A stretch of 64,000 nucleotides of DNA from Paenibacillus allorhizosphaerae (GCF_910594985.1 NZ_CAJVCE010000008.1:71163-135162), one strand, 5' to 3'. Counted from the stretch's first letter, positions 8,961-18,542 are shown. Translations and numbers: made by a program. Notes: generated by a model from the letters alone, not told the origin.

Positions 8961-10199
8961 GTGGAGAAACGGTTGACAAAGGTTAATAAAATGTATGCCA
9001 TGCAATTGGCTACGATTTTTGTAGGATTCATTATTTTCGGCTTTTCGGAAAACATCAAAGGGCCGGCCATCCCGCGAATTCAATTCGATTTCATGCTAAA
9101 TGAGTCCCAACTTGGCACTTTGTTGTCGCTCAATGCGCTGGGCTATTTAATCGCGTGTTCATTCACTGCCTTTCTGACGCGGTTATGGGGGATTAAAATC
9201 GTAAGCATTGCCGCCTTCGGGACGATGATCGTTTCAGGGGTTTTGATTTATTTGTCCCGCAGCTATCCGATGTTTTCGTCGTCTTATTTCCTGATGTATA
9301 TCGGCAACGGGATGCTTGAAATCGCGCTAGCCATTCTGGGGGCGCGAATCTTCGTGAAAAATACGGGGACGATGATGAACTTGACGCATGGCTTCTATGG
9401 CCTCAGTTCTACAGTGGCTCCGCTGCTTGCAACAGGGCTCATGTCTGTAACCGTGTTCGGTCATACGCTCGATTGGCGCGGGATGTATCTCGTCATGCTC
9501 TCGTTGTCCATTCTTCCGATATTATATGCATGGCGCAGCTCTTTCCCGGACGACGATCTCCCGCATGACGATCGGGTTCCGTTGAAAATACGGATGAAGG
9601 ACCCGGTTTTATGGTTTATGGTAGCGATCCTCACCTTTGGTGTCGTATCGGAATTGGCGGTAGGCGGATGGCTGGTCAATTATTTGGAGAAGGCTTACGA
9701 ATGGAGTGCCGTAACCGCCTCAGGCATGCTGTCCGCGTTTTTCTTCTGTTTTGCGCTCGCGAGATTGTTATTGGGGCCGGTGACGGATAAGATCGGATTC
9801 ATCCTGTCGCTCATCGTCTCCTCGGGCATTTCCGCCCTTTGCACATTTGCTGCGATACTTGGAGGCGAAGGTTTGGCTTTTCTGTTCGCTGCGGCGGGAA
9901 TTGGCATAGCCATGATATATCCGACGGTTATGGCATTTATTGCAAAGCGATATTCGAGCGGCAGCGACACCGCCATCACATTGACGGTTACGCTCATGGG
10001 TGTGGGCAGCGTCATTGGCAACTATGTTATTGGAGGCATCATTGAAGGAATTAAACATATTTATGGGGCTGAAACGCGTACCGGCTTGATTATGGGCCTC
10101 CAAGCGGGTTATGGATTTATCGGCTTGTGCGCGGCTATTAGCGCCGTATTCAGTTGTTTTTTATATCGTTATTTAAAAAAGCGCCAAGAACTGATTTAA
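8961..10199 (+). CDS. MFS transporter
   Basis: This 412-residue integral membrane protein has about twelve hydrophobic segments in two halves, with short charged loops and a central cytoplasmic loop (SSFPDDDLPHDD). The first segment includes the F-G-F-S-E-N-I-K-G text and the GTLLSLNALGYLIAC helix typical of the major facilitator superfamily. GTG 8961 is favoured because TGGAGG (8946-8951) lies 9 bases before it; ATG 8991 is an alternative. Its position after the AraC gene and opposite the sulfatase suggests import of the sulfatase substrate or export of a product, but substrate specificity is not readable. MFS call firm. Confidence 0.85.
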   Translation: MEKRLTKVNKMYAMQLATIFVGFIIFGFSENIKGPAIPRIQFDFMLNESQLGTLLSLNALGYLIACSFTAFLTRLWGIKIVSIAAFGTMIVSGVLIYLSRSYPMFSSSYFLMYIGNGMLEIALAILGARIFVKNTGTMMNLTHGFYGLSSTVAPLLATGLMSVTVFGHTLDWRGMYLVMLSLSILPILYAWRSSFPDDDLPHDDRVPLKIRMKDPVLWFMVAILTFGVVSELAVGGWLVNYLEKAYEWSAVTASGMLSAFFFCFALARLLLGPVTDKIGFILSLIVSSGISALCTFAAILGGEGLAFLFAAAGIGIAMIYPTVMAFIAKRYSSGSDTAITLTVTLMGVGSVIGNYVIGGIIEGIKHIYGAETRTGLIMGLQAGYGFIGLCAAISAVFSCFLYRYLKKRQELI

Positions 10200-10200
10200 T

Positions 10201-10236
10201 GCAGCCGTCAGTGAATCGGATGAGATCGGCGGCTGC
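10201..10236 (+). terminator. Weak hairpin after the MFS gene
   Basis: GCAGCCGTC and GGCGGCTGC can form a stem with one G-T pair. There is no T run, so it is a poor terminator candidate. Confidence 0.35.
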
Positions 10237-10457
10237 ACAATACTTCGATTTAATTCAAACCATGGTTAATAAAGAGGGGCATTCCAATTTTTTTGGCCGC
10301 CCTCATCTGTGGAGTTACATCATCATTCAAGTATGTATTTTTTTTGTTAACACCCATATTGTTCCTCATTTTATATTGTCTCGAAAGATAGCAATCTTTT
10401 ATAATGAAGAGAGTTTCGCTATCCTATATTTAAATAAAATGGGAGATGGTAGAAATC

Positions 10458-11711
10458 ATGAAGTTCGGGAAAATCTTATCCGCAAGCGTGGTAGCCGGCC
10501 TGTTGGCCGCGGCTCCATTCGCCGCTGCTACAGCCGCAGATCAGGCGGACAACAAGGAAAAAGCGCAGCCGCACCAAGAACGCCAATGGCAAGCTTCGAA
10601 GTCGAGCCGGCACGGTAAATCGGGAGAACAACGCTCTGTCGGTCAGCTCACCTTTATTGGAGAGCAGCGGATTCCGAATGATGAAAAATTCAAGGATACG
10701 CTTGTCGGAGGGCTCTCCGGCATCGATTACGATCCGAAGACCGATCGGTGGGTCATGATTAGCGATGACCGTTCCGACAATAATCCTGCGCGCTTTTATA
10801 CCGGGGAACTGAATTATGACACCAAAGACTTTTATTCGGTCCATATTACAGGCGTCACGGAGTTCAAGCAGCCGGATGGGACGGCGTACCCGAACAAGAA
10901 GCAATATACGGAAACGAAAACAGGCGTCGTATCGGATTTGGAGTCGATTCGTTTTGATCCCAAAACGAGATCGATTTGGTATACAAGCGAGGGGGATCGA
11001 AGCCTTGCCTTCGACCCGTTTGTCAGACAAGCTAATAAAAAAGGAGATTATGTTTCCTCTTTCCCGATACCCGAGGCCTTTAAAATGAGCGAAAGCAGCG
11101 ACGGCAGCATGAAGAAAGGCTTCCGCAATAATATTACGCTGGAAGGAAGCAGTTTCTCGCCGGATGGAAAATATTATTTTACCGCTATGGAAGCGTCTTT
11201 GTATCAGGACGGAGACATTTCTACCGCTGATTCCGGTTCTTATGCACGCATGACCAAATACGACAGAAGCGGCGCGATCCTTGCGGAATACGCCTACCGG
11301 GTCGACGCAATTCCCGCCAAGCCGGGAGAGGGCAAGAACGCTGACAACGGTGTATCCGAAATGCTCGCGATCAACGACCATCAATTCCTCATGCTTGAAC
11401 GCGCTGGGGTACAAGCCTCCGATGGCCAATATGCGAATTATATTCGCATCTATGAAGTCGATACCGACCAAGCGACGAATGTGAAAGATTTCGATTCTCT
11501 GAAGTCGAGCGAATTTACGCCGGTGTCCAAAAAACTGGTGCTTGATCTCAACACGCTCCATTTGCCCAAACTGGACAATGTTGAAGGCATCAGCTGGGGA
11601 CCGAAGCTCAAGAACGGTCACGACAGTCTCGTACTCATATCGGATAATAACTTCAATTCCTCCCAAGTCACCCAATTTCTCGCATTTGACGTTTCGCCTG
11701 CAGCAAAGTAG
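10458..11711 (+). CDS. Secreted esterase-like phytase family protein
   Basis: From ATG 10458 the product (417 residues) starts with a clear signal peptide (MKFGKILSASVVAGLLAAAP, then AATAADQ). The body matches the phytase-like esterase family (Pfam PF13449 type), a propeller-like fold: LVGGLSGIDYDPKTDRWVMISDDRS, VSDLESIRFDP, NNITLEGSSFSPDG, VSEMLAINDHQFLMLER and NVEGISWGP. Members are linked to extracellular phosphate or ester hydrolysis, but few have been tested. An upstream ATG at 10446 is in frame; the GGGAGA ribosome site at 10441 suits 10458. A TATAAT box lies near 10398. It appears monocistronic. The family call is good and the reaction is inferred. Confidence 0.8.
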   Translation: MKFGKILSASVVAGLLAAAPFAAATAADQADNKEKAQPHQERQWQASKSSRHGKSGEQRSVGQLTFIGEQRIPNDEKFKDTLVGGLSGIDYDPKTDRWVMISDDRSDNNPARFYTGELNYDTKDFYSVHITGVTEFKQPDGTAYPNKKQYTETKTGVVSDLESIRFDPKTRSIWYTSEGDRSLAFDPFVRQANKKGDYVSSFPIPEAFKMSESSDGSMKKGFRNNITLEGSSFSPDGKYYFTAMEASLYQDGDISTADSGSYARMTKYDRSGAILAEYAYRVDAIPAKPGEGKNADNGVSEMLAINDHQFLMLERAGVQASDGQYANYIRIYEVDTDQATNVKDFDSLKSSEFTPVSKKLVLDLNTLHLPKLDNVEGISWGPKLKNGHDSLVLISDNNFNSSQVTQFLAFDVSPAAK

Positions 11712-11830
11712 GAGGGGAAGGTGAAGGAGATGTTGGTAAGCAACATTCGCTTAATAACGCCGCAATATTCGATTACCGGACATCCGGCATAGCCCCTTCA
11801 TTGTAATATGGATCGATTCGTACCGGTGCG

Positions 11831-11860
11831 TCCCCTCCACGAATGTGGGGGGATTTTTTT
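11831..11860 (+). terminator. Intrinsic terminator
   Basis: TCCCCTCCAC (11831-11840) pairs with GTGGGGGGA (11845-11853), followed by seven T residues. It lies 120 bases after the phytase-like gene and probably ends its transcript. Confidence 0.8.
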
Positions 11861-11954
11861 GCGTATGTTGAAAAATCAGGTGGCATTGAGTATGGTGGAG
11901 GTAGCGAGAAATACCGGCACGCAGGGTCGCGATGTACAGTAGGAGGTATACGGC

Positions 11955-12848
11955 GTGGAAATCATGAAATTCAAAAAATGGGAAGACAATTTATACTTGT
12001 TTAATTATCGCCGTACGTATACGGAACCGGTCGAATACTTTCACGCTCACGAAGGTTTGGAATTACTGTACATCCATGAAGGCTCGGGAAAGTATATTAT
12101 TGACGACCGCGTATTTTCGCTGCAGCCTGGAACCTTGATCGTGATCAAACCGTTTCAAGTGCATTACATCCGCATGATCGTGCCGCCCATTTACATTCGC
12201 AGCTTATTGAAAATCAAAGTTTCATTTATCGAACAGTTTTCTGCACTGTTCCCTCAATTCACCTCTTTTTTATCGCAAATGCTGGAGCAAAAAATGACGG
12301 TGCAAGTCTTTCATTTATCCGGCAAGCACAGCGTGCAGGTCGATTCTCAATTTTTGCAATTGCACGAGCAGATCAGGTTAGGGCCGCCGAACCTTCGCAA
12401 GGAAGGAGTCATGCTGTTTTTTCTTAATTTTTTTATGTTTTTTCAAACGCAGATTTATATCCCCGGTGAAAACGCTGCTCCTGCCCCCTGGACCTTATCC
12501 CGCGCAACGAAGCAGATTAACTCGATTTTGAAATGGATCGATCAACACTACAAGACGTCTTTCACCATTCCGTTCATGGCTTCGGAGTTGCATTTCTCGC
12601 CAAACTACTTGTCCAAGCTATTTAAAGAACAAATCGGGAAGACGATCATGGAATATACGAACGAAAAGCGATTGGAGGAAGCGAGAATGCTGCTGCAGCT
12701 GCGTTCGCATTCCGTTGAAGAAATTTGCAAAGAAACCGGCTTTACGTACACGTCCTATTTTATTCAAATGTTCAAAAAAAAGTATGGACTAACCCCCCAT
12801 CGTTACCGGGAACGTCTGGAAAGTCAACGAGACAGCTTGATCGAATGA
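11955..12848 (+). CDS. AraC-family transcriptional regulator
   Basis: The 297-residue regulator has a cupin half that keeps the EYFHAHEGLELLYIHEG metal/ligand-pocket style motif and LQPGTLIVIKPFQVHYI. The C-terminal double helix-turn-helix contains MASELHFSPNYLSKLFKEQIG and EICKETGFTYTSYFIQMFKKK. GTG 11955 has AGGAGG (11941-11946) 8 bases before it. The next gene, 170 bases downstream on the same strand, is a solute-binding lipoprotein, so this may control that uptake gene. The ligand is unknown. Confidence 0.87.
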   Translation: MEIMKFKKWEDNLYLFNYRRTYTEPVEYFHAHEGLELLYIHEGSGKYIIDDRVFSLQPGTLIVIKPFQVHYIRMIVPPIYIRSLLKIKVSFIEQFSALFPQFTSFLSQMLEQKMTVQVFHLSGKHSVQVDSQFLQLHEQIRLGPPNLRKEGVMLFFLNFFMFFQTQIYIPGENAAPAPWTLSRATKQINSILKWIDQHYKTSFTIPFMASELHFSPNYLSKLFKEQIGKTIMEYTNEKRLEEARMLLQLRSHSVEEICKETGFTYTSYFIQMFKKKYGLTPHRYRERLESQRDSLIE

Positions 12849-13018
12849 AAACGCATCCATAAAAAGGATAGAATAATGATATTTTCGGTTCGCAATATGC
12901 TATTCCTCCTCCATTATGATAAATCATGTAACCATCTAAAAATCGAATGCACGGCTCTTTGGATTGAGGCTGGAGATTTCAAGCATTCGACATGCATGAT
13001 CACAAGGGGGAATAGAAG

Positions 13019-14332
13019 ATGTATAAAAGAAAGCGGTTGCTGTTATCTGCGATCGTTACAGCCGCTCTGTTGACTGTGTCGGCGTGCGGCAGCGGAGGAG
13101 AAACGAAAGGGGCTGCACCGGGAAATAATCAAAACAACGTCAACCGGGAGCCGGTGGAAATTACGTTTTACCGTCCGAACAACGCAACGACGGAAGAGCA
13201 GTTCATGGATTTGATGGGCACAGCGATCAAAGAGAAATTTCCGTTCGTAACGCCGAAATTTATCCCATATGGCAACGGAACTAAAATGGAAGAAGTGATT
13301 TCTGCCGGAGTGGATCTGGATATCGTTCTTCTATCCATCGGCTTCTATCCGCAGTTTCAAAATTTGAATTTATCGACCAACTTGACCGAGCTGATCAAGA
13401 AGTATAATTACGATACAAGCCGTCTGGAAACGACGACCTTTGATTTTATTAAGCAATTCGGGAGCGGCGGCAAAATCGATTCTCTTCCGATCTTTACAAC
13501 GGCCGAAGTGCTGATGTACAACAAAGATATTTTCGATAAGTTTGCCGTTCCTTACCCGACGGAAGGCATGACCTGGGATGACTTGTACGAGCTGTCGAAG
13601 AAGCTTTCCCGTACCGACGGCGGCGTACAATATTACGGATTTTTGACTTCGATCAGCCATATGCTTAATACGAACCAGCTATCTCTCCCGTTCGTCGATT
13701 CGAAAACGCTGCAGCCTGCGATCAATACCGAGAAGTATAAGAAGCTGGCCGAAAATTTCGCGCGCTTCTACAGCATTCCCGGAGCGGAAATTCCGACTGC
13801 CAAGTACGGCAAGGAAGCGGATATGTTCGTGAAAGACAAAAATCTCGCCATGTACGCTTACTTTAACAGCACGATGGTTAGTGCGGCCAAGGACATGAAT
13901 ATCGATGCGGTGCCGCTTCCGTCGTTTAAAGAAATGCCGGGCGTCGGTTCGCAAATGTACTCGACGTTTGCCAGCGTATACAGCAACAGCAAGCATAAAG
14001 ATGTCGCCTTTGAAATATTGGCTTACTTGACTTCGGATGAAATGCAGGTGAAGTTTGCGAAAGATGGAACCGGCATGCCGATCGTGAAAAACACCAAGCT
14101 GCTCGAATCGTTCGGTCAAGATTTGCCGCAGCTGAAAGGCAAAAATATTAAGGCGTTTTATCCGACTAAGCCGGCCCCGGTCTCGCCTCGCACCATCTAT
14201 GACGATTTGTCGTCAAAGTATGCGGTCACTGCGCTCCGGGAAGTCGCGCAAAAAGTCAGCGATGTGAATACGGCCTTCCGCAAGGCGGAAGAACAGGCGG
14301 CTAAAGACATCGAAGCAGCGAAGAAAAAGTAA
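13019..14332 (+). CDS. Orphan ABC sugar-binding lipoprotein (family 1 type)
   Basis: The 437-residue protein starts with a type II signal peptide ending in LTVSAC, so Cys23 would be lipidated. The body is a family 1 extracellular solute-binding protein: EITFYRPNN, TAEVLMYNKDIFDKFAVPYPTEG (lobe hinge region), TWDDLYELSKKL and FEILAYLTSDEMQ. The C-terminus is lysine-rich (AKKDIEAAKKK-like). The ribosome site AAGGGG lies 10 bases before ATG 13019. No permease or ATPase genes adjoin it, unlike most relatives, so it must work with a remote transporter or as a sensor for the preceding AraC-type circuit. The ligand is unknown. Confidence 0.85.
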   Translation: MYKRKRLLLSAIVTAALLTVSACGSGGETKGAAPGNNQNNVNREPVEITFYRPNNATTEEQFMDLMGTAIKEKFPFVTPKFIPYGNGTKMEEVISAGVDLDIVLLSIGFYPQFQNLNLSTNLTELIKKYNYDTSRLETTTFDFIKQFGSGGKIDSLPIFTTAEVLMYNKDIFDKFAVPYPTEGMTWDDLYELSKKLSRTDGGVQYYGFLTSISHMLNTNQLSLPFVDSKTLQPAINTEKYKKLAENFARFYSIPGAEIPTAKYGKEADMFVKDKNLAMYAYFNSTMVSAAKDMNIDAVPLPSFKEMPGVGSQMYSTFASVYSNSKHKDVAFEILAYLTSDEMQVKFAKDGTGMPIVKNTKLLESFGQDLPQLKGKNIKAFYPTKPAPVSPRTIYDDLSSKYAVTALREVAQKVSDVNTAFRKAEEQAAKDIEAAKKK

Positions 14333-14385
14333 CGTATACAACCGTAGCGTTCATTCGAGCGATGCAGGATTAACGAAGAAGCAGG

Positions 14386-14420
14386 AGCAGGTTCTCGTTT
14401 CCCATGAGGCCTGCTTTTTG
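14386..14420 (+). terminator. Probable terminator after solute-binding protein gene
   Basis: AGCAGG pairs with CCTGCT and is followed by TTTTTGG. The stem is short and the loop long, so confidence is moderate. Confidence 0.5.
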
Positions 14421-14542
14421 GCGTTTTATGAAACGGTGGCCAAAAAATAATTGCAAAAGAAGACGCATTTCGTCTAAAAATGTAACTTGATCTGTTCCTA
14501 TGGTATGATTAGGGATATTGATATTTTGAGAGGATCAAGTCG

Positions 14543-14869
14543 ATGAATCGTGAAATTCAACAATTTAAGGCAGAGTTTTTCAAGGCATTGGCACATCCGC
14601 TGCGCATTCGAATTCTCGAAGTATTATGTGAAGGAGACAAAAACGTCAATGAACTGCAAGCCATATTAGGAACAGAAGGCTCGGCCGTATCCCAGCAGCT
14701 TGCCGTTTTGAGGAACAAGAACGTCGTAAGCGGAACGAAAGAGGGCACCTCCGTTATTTATTCGCTTCGCGACCCGCTTATTAAAGACCTGTTGAAGGTC
14801 GCAAAGCAAATTTTTGACAACCATCTGGTGGATGCGATTTCGCTGTTGGAAAACATAAGAAATGAGTAA
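14543..14869 (+). CDS. ArsR-family winged-helix repressor
   Basis: The 108-residue protein has the ArsR/SmtB fold: KALAHPLRIRILEVLCEG, recognition helix text GSAVSQQLAVLRNKNVV and the wing GTKEGTSVIYSLRDP. Only one Cys (in EVLCEGD) is present, so the classical metal-binding Cys pair is absent and the inducer could be something else. GAGAGGA precedes ATG 14543. It ends at a strong terminator, and the SulP transporter gene starts 176 bases later, so it is probably the regulator of that transporter. This ArsR-SulP adjacency is common in Bacillota. Confidence 0.87.
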   Translation: MNREIQQFKAEFFKALAHPLRIRILEVLCEGDKNVNELQAILGTEGSAVSQQLAVLRNKNVVSGTKEGTSVIYSLRDPLIKDLLKVAKQIFDNHLVDAISLLENIRNE

Positions 14870-14880
14870 GCAAAGGGAAA

Positions 14881-14930
14881 AACAAGGTAATCTTAAATGC
14901 CGACTAAGATAACCTTGTTTTTGTTTGTTT
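14881..14930 (+). terminator. Intrinsic terminator between ArsR and SulP genes
   Basis: A 15-bp stem with one mismatch (14881-14895 with 14905-14919) is followed by a T-rich tract. SulP expression therefore needs its own promoter or readthrough. Confidence 0.85.
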
Positions 14931-15044
14931 ATCGGAAAGAAACGGGGGGAGCGGGTGTAATTTGTTCATTGACGGAAGAGGATTAGGGGCATATATTATC
15001 ATTATATTCAAATAATCAAATATATAGATAAAGAAGGAATGGCG

Positions 15045-16784
15045 ATGAAGTGGTCCGGGAGATTTGAAGGGTATCATGCGAATGATTTTCGTCGAGACCT
15101 CGTGTCGGGACTGATTGTCGGCATTATTGCCATTCCGCTCGGGATGGGTTTTGCCATAGCTTCCGGTGTAAGTCCGCAATATGGAATTTACACGACGGTG
15201 ATTGCGGGATTTTTCATTTCGCTGCTCGGCGGTTCAAAGTTTCAGATCGGAGGGCCGACGGGCGCATTTATCCCGGTTTTATTTGCGATTACGATGCAGT
15301 ACGGGTATGAGAATTTGCTTGTTTCCGGGTTGCTGGCCGGGATGTTGCTCGTATTGATGGGGGTTTTCAAGCTGGGGGCGCTTATTCGCTTCATACCTCG
15401 CCCGGTCACCGTCGGCTTTACCGCAGGCATCGCCGTCATTATATTTACGGGGCAAATCGCGAGCTTTTTAGGCCTGAAAGATATTCAAAAGCATGAATAT
15501 TTTTTTTCAAATATGAAAGAAATCGGTATGCATCTGGCCACGATCAATCCGTATAGCGTTGCGGCAGCCGTCATGTCCTTGGCGATGATTGTCATTACGC
15601 CGAAACTTTTTCCTAAGATTCCCGGATCCTTAGTCGGACTTGTTTTGTCCAGCATCGCCGCCGCATGGTTTATGGATGGAAAAGTGGCTACGATCGGATC
15701 GACCTATGGAGCCATTCCAAGCTCGCTCCCCGGTTTTCACTGGCCCGATATTACCTTTGAACGAATACAGCAGCTCATTGCGCCCGCTTTTGTTATTGCG
15801 ATGCTCGGAGGGATCGAATCGTTGTTGTCCGCGGTTGTCGCCGACAGGATGTCGGGCACGCGCCATAGCAGTAATCGAGAACTGATCGGACAGGGGATTG
15901 CGAACATGATCACCCCGTTATTTGGCGGCATTCCGGCGACCGGGGCGATCGCCCGGACTGCGACGAATATACGAAACGGCGCCGCAAGCCCGATATCGGG
16001 AATGATTCATAGTATAACGGTGCTGCTTGTCCTGCTCGCGTTTGCCCCTTGGGCATCGCGTATACCGCTTGCGAGCATGGCGCCTGTCCTGATGGTCGTG
16101 GCGTGGAACATGAGCGAACGCAAGGAATTTATTCATGTATTAAAAACAAAGACCGGCGATTCCATTGTTTTAATGATAACGTTCGTGCTTACCGTACTAA
16201 CGGATTTGACGACCGCCGTAGGAGCGGGATTGTTGGCGTCTGTGATTTGGTTTATTAAGCGAATGAGTGAAAGCTTGTCCGTTGCCAAAGTGCTCCCGGA
16301 CCCGGATGCGAGGCATGGAAAGGTTGTCCCGTACATGGTTAGGGAGGGTCATGATTGTCCGCAAATCAGTATTTTTACGGTGGAGGGGGCGTTGTTTTTC
16401 GGAGCGGCGGCATTGTTCGAACAAACCGTCATGCGTGCGATCCATTACCGTCCGAACATTGTACTGCTCCGAATGGGGAAGGTACCGTTGATGGATACGA
16501 CGGGGGAATCCAATCTGTCCAATGTGGTTGAACATTTTCATGGGCAGGAAAGGACCGTTCTTATTTCGGGCATCCAACCCCAGCCCAAGGAAGTGATGCA
16601 GAGAACAGGACTGGAGAAGCGGGTAGGGAAAGAGCATTTTTTTGAACATACGGGCGAGGCGATTCATTATGCGTTAACCCGGCTGGAAACCCGTAAATGC
16701 GCAGGATGCCGGCATTTTGCCTTTCGGGAATGCGCCTTATTATCGGCCCAGCCTCACGAGACAAAAATCCCAGATGGATCGTGA
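15045..16784 (+). CDS. SulP-family anion transporter with STAS domain
   Basis: This membrane protein of about 579 residues carries the SulP core: RRDLVSGLIVGIIAIPLGMGFAIASG, SPQYGIYTTVIAGF, FQIGGPTGAFIPVL and LLSAVVADRMSG. The C-terminal STAS domain covers about residues 420-550 (ISIFTVEGALFFGAA, NIVLLRMGKVPLMDTTG). Substrates in the family include sulfate, bicarbonate and dicarboxylates. After STAS there is a short Cys-containing tail (KCAGCRHFAFREC) that is not standard. ATG 15045 is preferred over 15039 because AAGGA directly abuts the latter. The stop lies only 8 bases from the convergent histidine kinase stop, with no terminator between them. Confidence 0.9.
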   Translation: MKWSGRFEGYHANDFRRDLVSGLIVGIIAIPLGMGFAIASGVSPQYGIYTTVIAGFFISLLGGSKFQIGGPTGAFIPVLFAITMQYGYENLLVSGLLAGMLLVLMGVFKLGALIRFIPRPVTVGFTAGIAVIIFTGQIASFLGLKDIQKHEYFFSNMKEIGMHLATINPYSVAAAVMSLAMIVITPKLFPKIPGSLVGLVLSSIAAAWFMDGKVATIGSTYGAIPSSLPGFHWPDITFERIQQLIAPAFVIAMLGGIESLLSAVVADRMSGTRHSSNRELIGQGIANMITPLFGGIPATGAIARTATNIRNGAASPISGMIHSITVLLVLLAFAPWASRIPLASMAPVLMVVAWNMSERKEFIHVLKTKTGDSIVLMITFVLTVLTDLTTAVGAGLLASVIWFIKRMSESLSVAKVLPDPDARHGKVVPYMVREGHDCPQISIFTVEGALFFGAAALFEQTVMRAIHYRPNIVLLRMGKVPLMDTTGESNLSNVVEHFHGQERTVLISGIQPQPKEVMQRTGLEKRVGKEHFFEHTGEAIHYALTRLETRKCAGCRHFAFRECALLSAQPHETKIPDGS

Positions 16785-16792
16785 ACATCTTG

Positions 16793-17896
16793 TTACTTCG
16801 GCACGATCAACGTTAATTGCGTTCCCTTGCCTGCTTCGGAACGTATCGTCAATTGCCCGCCTGCGCTGCGGGCCCGTTCTTCCATACTAAACAGACCGAC
16901 GCCTTTGGGAGAAGTCTCTCTTGAAAATCCTTTGCCCTCGTCTTCGACCCGAACTTCGACGAAACCGTCCGTCTCGTGAATGCTTACGCGAGCCTCCGAG
17001 ACGTCTGCATATTTGCCGATATTGGTCAGCGCTTCCTGGATGACCCGATACATTGTCGTTTCTTTATTCGGATCCAGCCGTTTCCGCAAATTGCATTCGA
17101 AATCGACTTTGATCCCGTAATGTCTGCCATAATTTTCAATGTAGGTTCGGATGGCGGGCACGACTCCCAAGTCATCCAATACCGACGGGCGCAATTCCCA
17201 AGCCAATCCGCGTACTTCCTCTATGATGGCCGCGACATTCCGGCGAAGAACTTCAAGTTCTTCGAACTTCGTCTGAGCAATGACCATGTCCATTTGAATC
17301 AGCAACGAAAACAAGCTTTGCCCTATGCCGTCATGCAGCTCGCGCGAAAATCGCCTTCGTTCTTCTTCTTGAACTTCTATCACATGCGTCATCATATGCT
17401 TCAGTTCGGCTTCGACTCTTTTTAGTTGCGTTACTTCGTTTCGGATCGCAAGATACTGATACGGCCGGTTTTGCTCGTCCAGGAAGGGAACGATGGTTGT
17501 GTTGACCCAGTAATATGTGCCGTCTTTCGCTTTGTTCTTTATATCGCCGTGCCACACGCTTCCGGAAGAAATCGTTTGCCATAAATTGCGCATGAATGCT
17601 TTATCGTGGTATCCGGAATTGATGATCCGATGATCTTGCCCGATCAATTCATCATACGAATATTTGGAAATCTCGCAAAACTTATCGTTAACGTATTGAA
17701 TGATGCCGCGGTGATCGGTCATTGCTACGATAGAAGATTCGTCTAAGGCGAATTTGATATCGGTCAGCTGCTTTAACGATTGTTTCAACCCGTCTCGAAA
17801 GGCCGGATCGGCGATATGAATGTCCAACTGCTCAGATAAATAGTCGGCGTCTTGCGCAATTAGTTTAGGATTTCCTTTATTGGCATCGTTATTCAA
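16793..17896 (-). CDS. PAS-domain histidine kinase, NarL-partner type (NreB-like)
   Basis: The 367-residue cytoplasmic kinase has a PAS domain (about 50-158, with PAC text IVPFLDEQNRPYQYLAIRNE), a HisKA_3 dimerisation helix with His188 in RRFSRELHDGIGQS, and a HATPase domain (YRVIQEALTNIGKY, VEDEGKGFS, GVGLFSMEER). There is no membrane segment, as in NreB. NreB of staphylococci binds a 4Fe-4S cluster through four PAS cysteines; here the PAS region has a single Cys (Cys74), so oxygen sensing by that cluster is unlikely. Its start overlaps the response regulator stop by 8 bases, showing an operon. Confidence 0.9.
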   Translation of the reverse strand: MNNDANKGNPKLIAQDADYLSEQLDIHIADPAFRDGLKQSLKQLTDIKFALDESSIVAMTDHRGIIQYVNDKFCEISKYSYDELIGQDHRIINSGYHDKAFMRNLWQTISSGSVWHGDIKNKAKDGTYYWVNTTIVPFLDEQNRPYQYLAIRNEVTQLKRVEAELKHMMTHVIEVQEEERRRFSRELHDGIGQSLFSLLIQMDMVIAQTKFEELEVLRRNVAAIIEEVRGLAWELRPSVLDDLGVVPAIRTYIENYGRHYGIKVDFECNLRKRLDPNKETTMYRVIQEALTNIGKYADVSEARVSIHETDGFVEVRVEDEGKGFSRETSPKGVGLFSMEERARSAGGQLTIRSEAGKGTQLTLIVPK

Positions 17897-18542
17897 ACTG
17901 GAGCAGTCCTTTCTTTAATGCATACTTGACCAGTTCCGGTCTCGTTTTTAGTCCCAGCTTCTCCATTACGTTGCTTTTATGCGATTCCACTGTTTTTACG
18001 CTGATGACCAGTTGCTCGGCAATCTCTTTGTTGCTGTATCCTTTTGCGATCAGCGATAAAATTTCTTTTTCCCGTTCGGAGAGGGTTTCGTACGAGCTGG
18101 CGTTTTCGCCATGCCTCAGCTTCTCTAAATATTCGCCCATCAGCCGCTTTGTCGCCGTTGGATACAAATAAGCTTGTCCGGCTGCGACGGATCGGATCGC
18201 CGTCAACAACTCCTCGTGCGGGGCACTTTTTAATATATACCCGGACGCCCCTGCTTGAATGCCGCGGAATAAATATTCGTCGTCGTCGTGCATGGTCAAG
18301 ATGAGTACGGCGATGTCGGGAAATTGCTGTTTCAATTCCGATGTGGCCGTAAGCCCGTCCTTGCCGTGAGGCATGTTCAAATCCATCAGCACGACATCCG
18401 GAAGCAGTACGCTTGCGGCTTGTATCGCCTCGTCACCGTCCGCCGCCTCGCCGACGACTTCGATTTGCTCTTTGCCATGCAGCAGCATTTTCAGTCCAGA
18501 CCGGACCACGGCATGATCGTCCACCAATAAGAGCTTTACCAT
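17889..18542 (-). CDS. NarL/FixJ-family response regulator (NreC-like)
   Basis: The 217-residue regulator has a receiver domain with acidic pocket VDDH, phospho-acceptor Asp54 in LMDLNMP, Thr in LILTMHD and Lys in YILKSA. A LuxR-type helix-turn-helix follows (LSEREKEILSLIAKGYSNKEI, then ISVKTVESHKSNVMEKL). GAAAGGGGC precedes ATG 18542. It overlaps the downstream kinase gene by 8 bases, which identifies its partner. Targets are unknown; in NreC-type systems they are nitrate or nitrite respiration genes, none of which are in this window. Confidence 0.92.
   Translation of the reverse strand: MVKLLLVDDHAVVRSGLKMLLHGKEQIEVVGEAADGDEAIQAASVLLPDVVLMDLNMPHGKDGLTATSELKQQFPDIAVLILTMHDDDEYLFRGIQAGASGYILKSAPHEELLTAIRSVAAGQAYLYPTATKRLMGEYLEKLRHGENASSYETLSEREKEILSLIAKGYSNKEIAEQLVISVKTVESHKSNVMEKLGLKTRPELVKYALKKGLLQFE

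Noticed and set aside
10476..11675. 399-codon open frame on the minus strand
   Set aside because: It lies wholly inside the phytase-like gene, has no ribosome site and reads as an antisense shadow.
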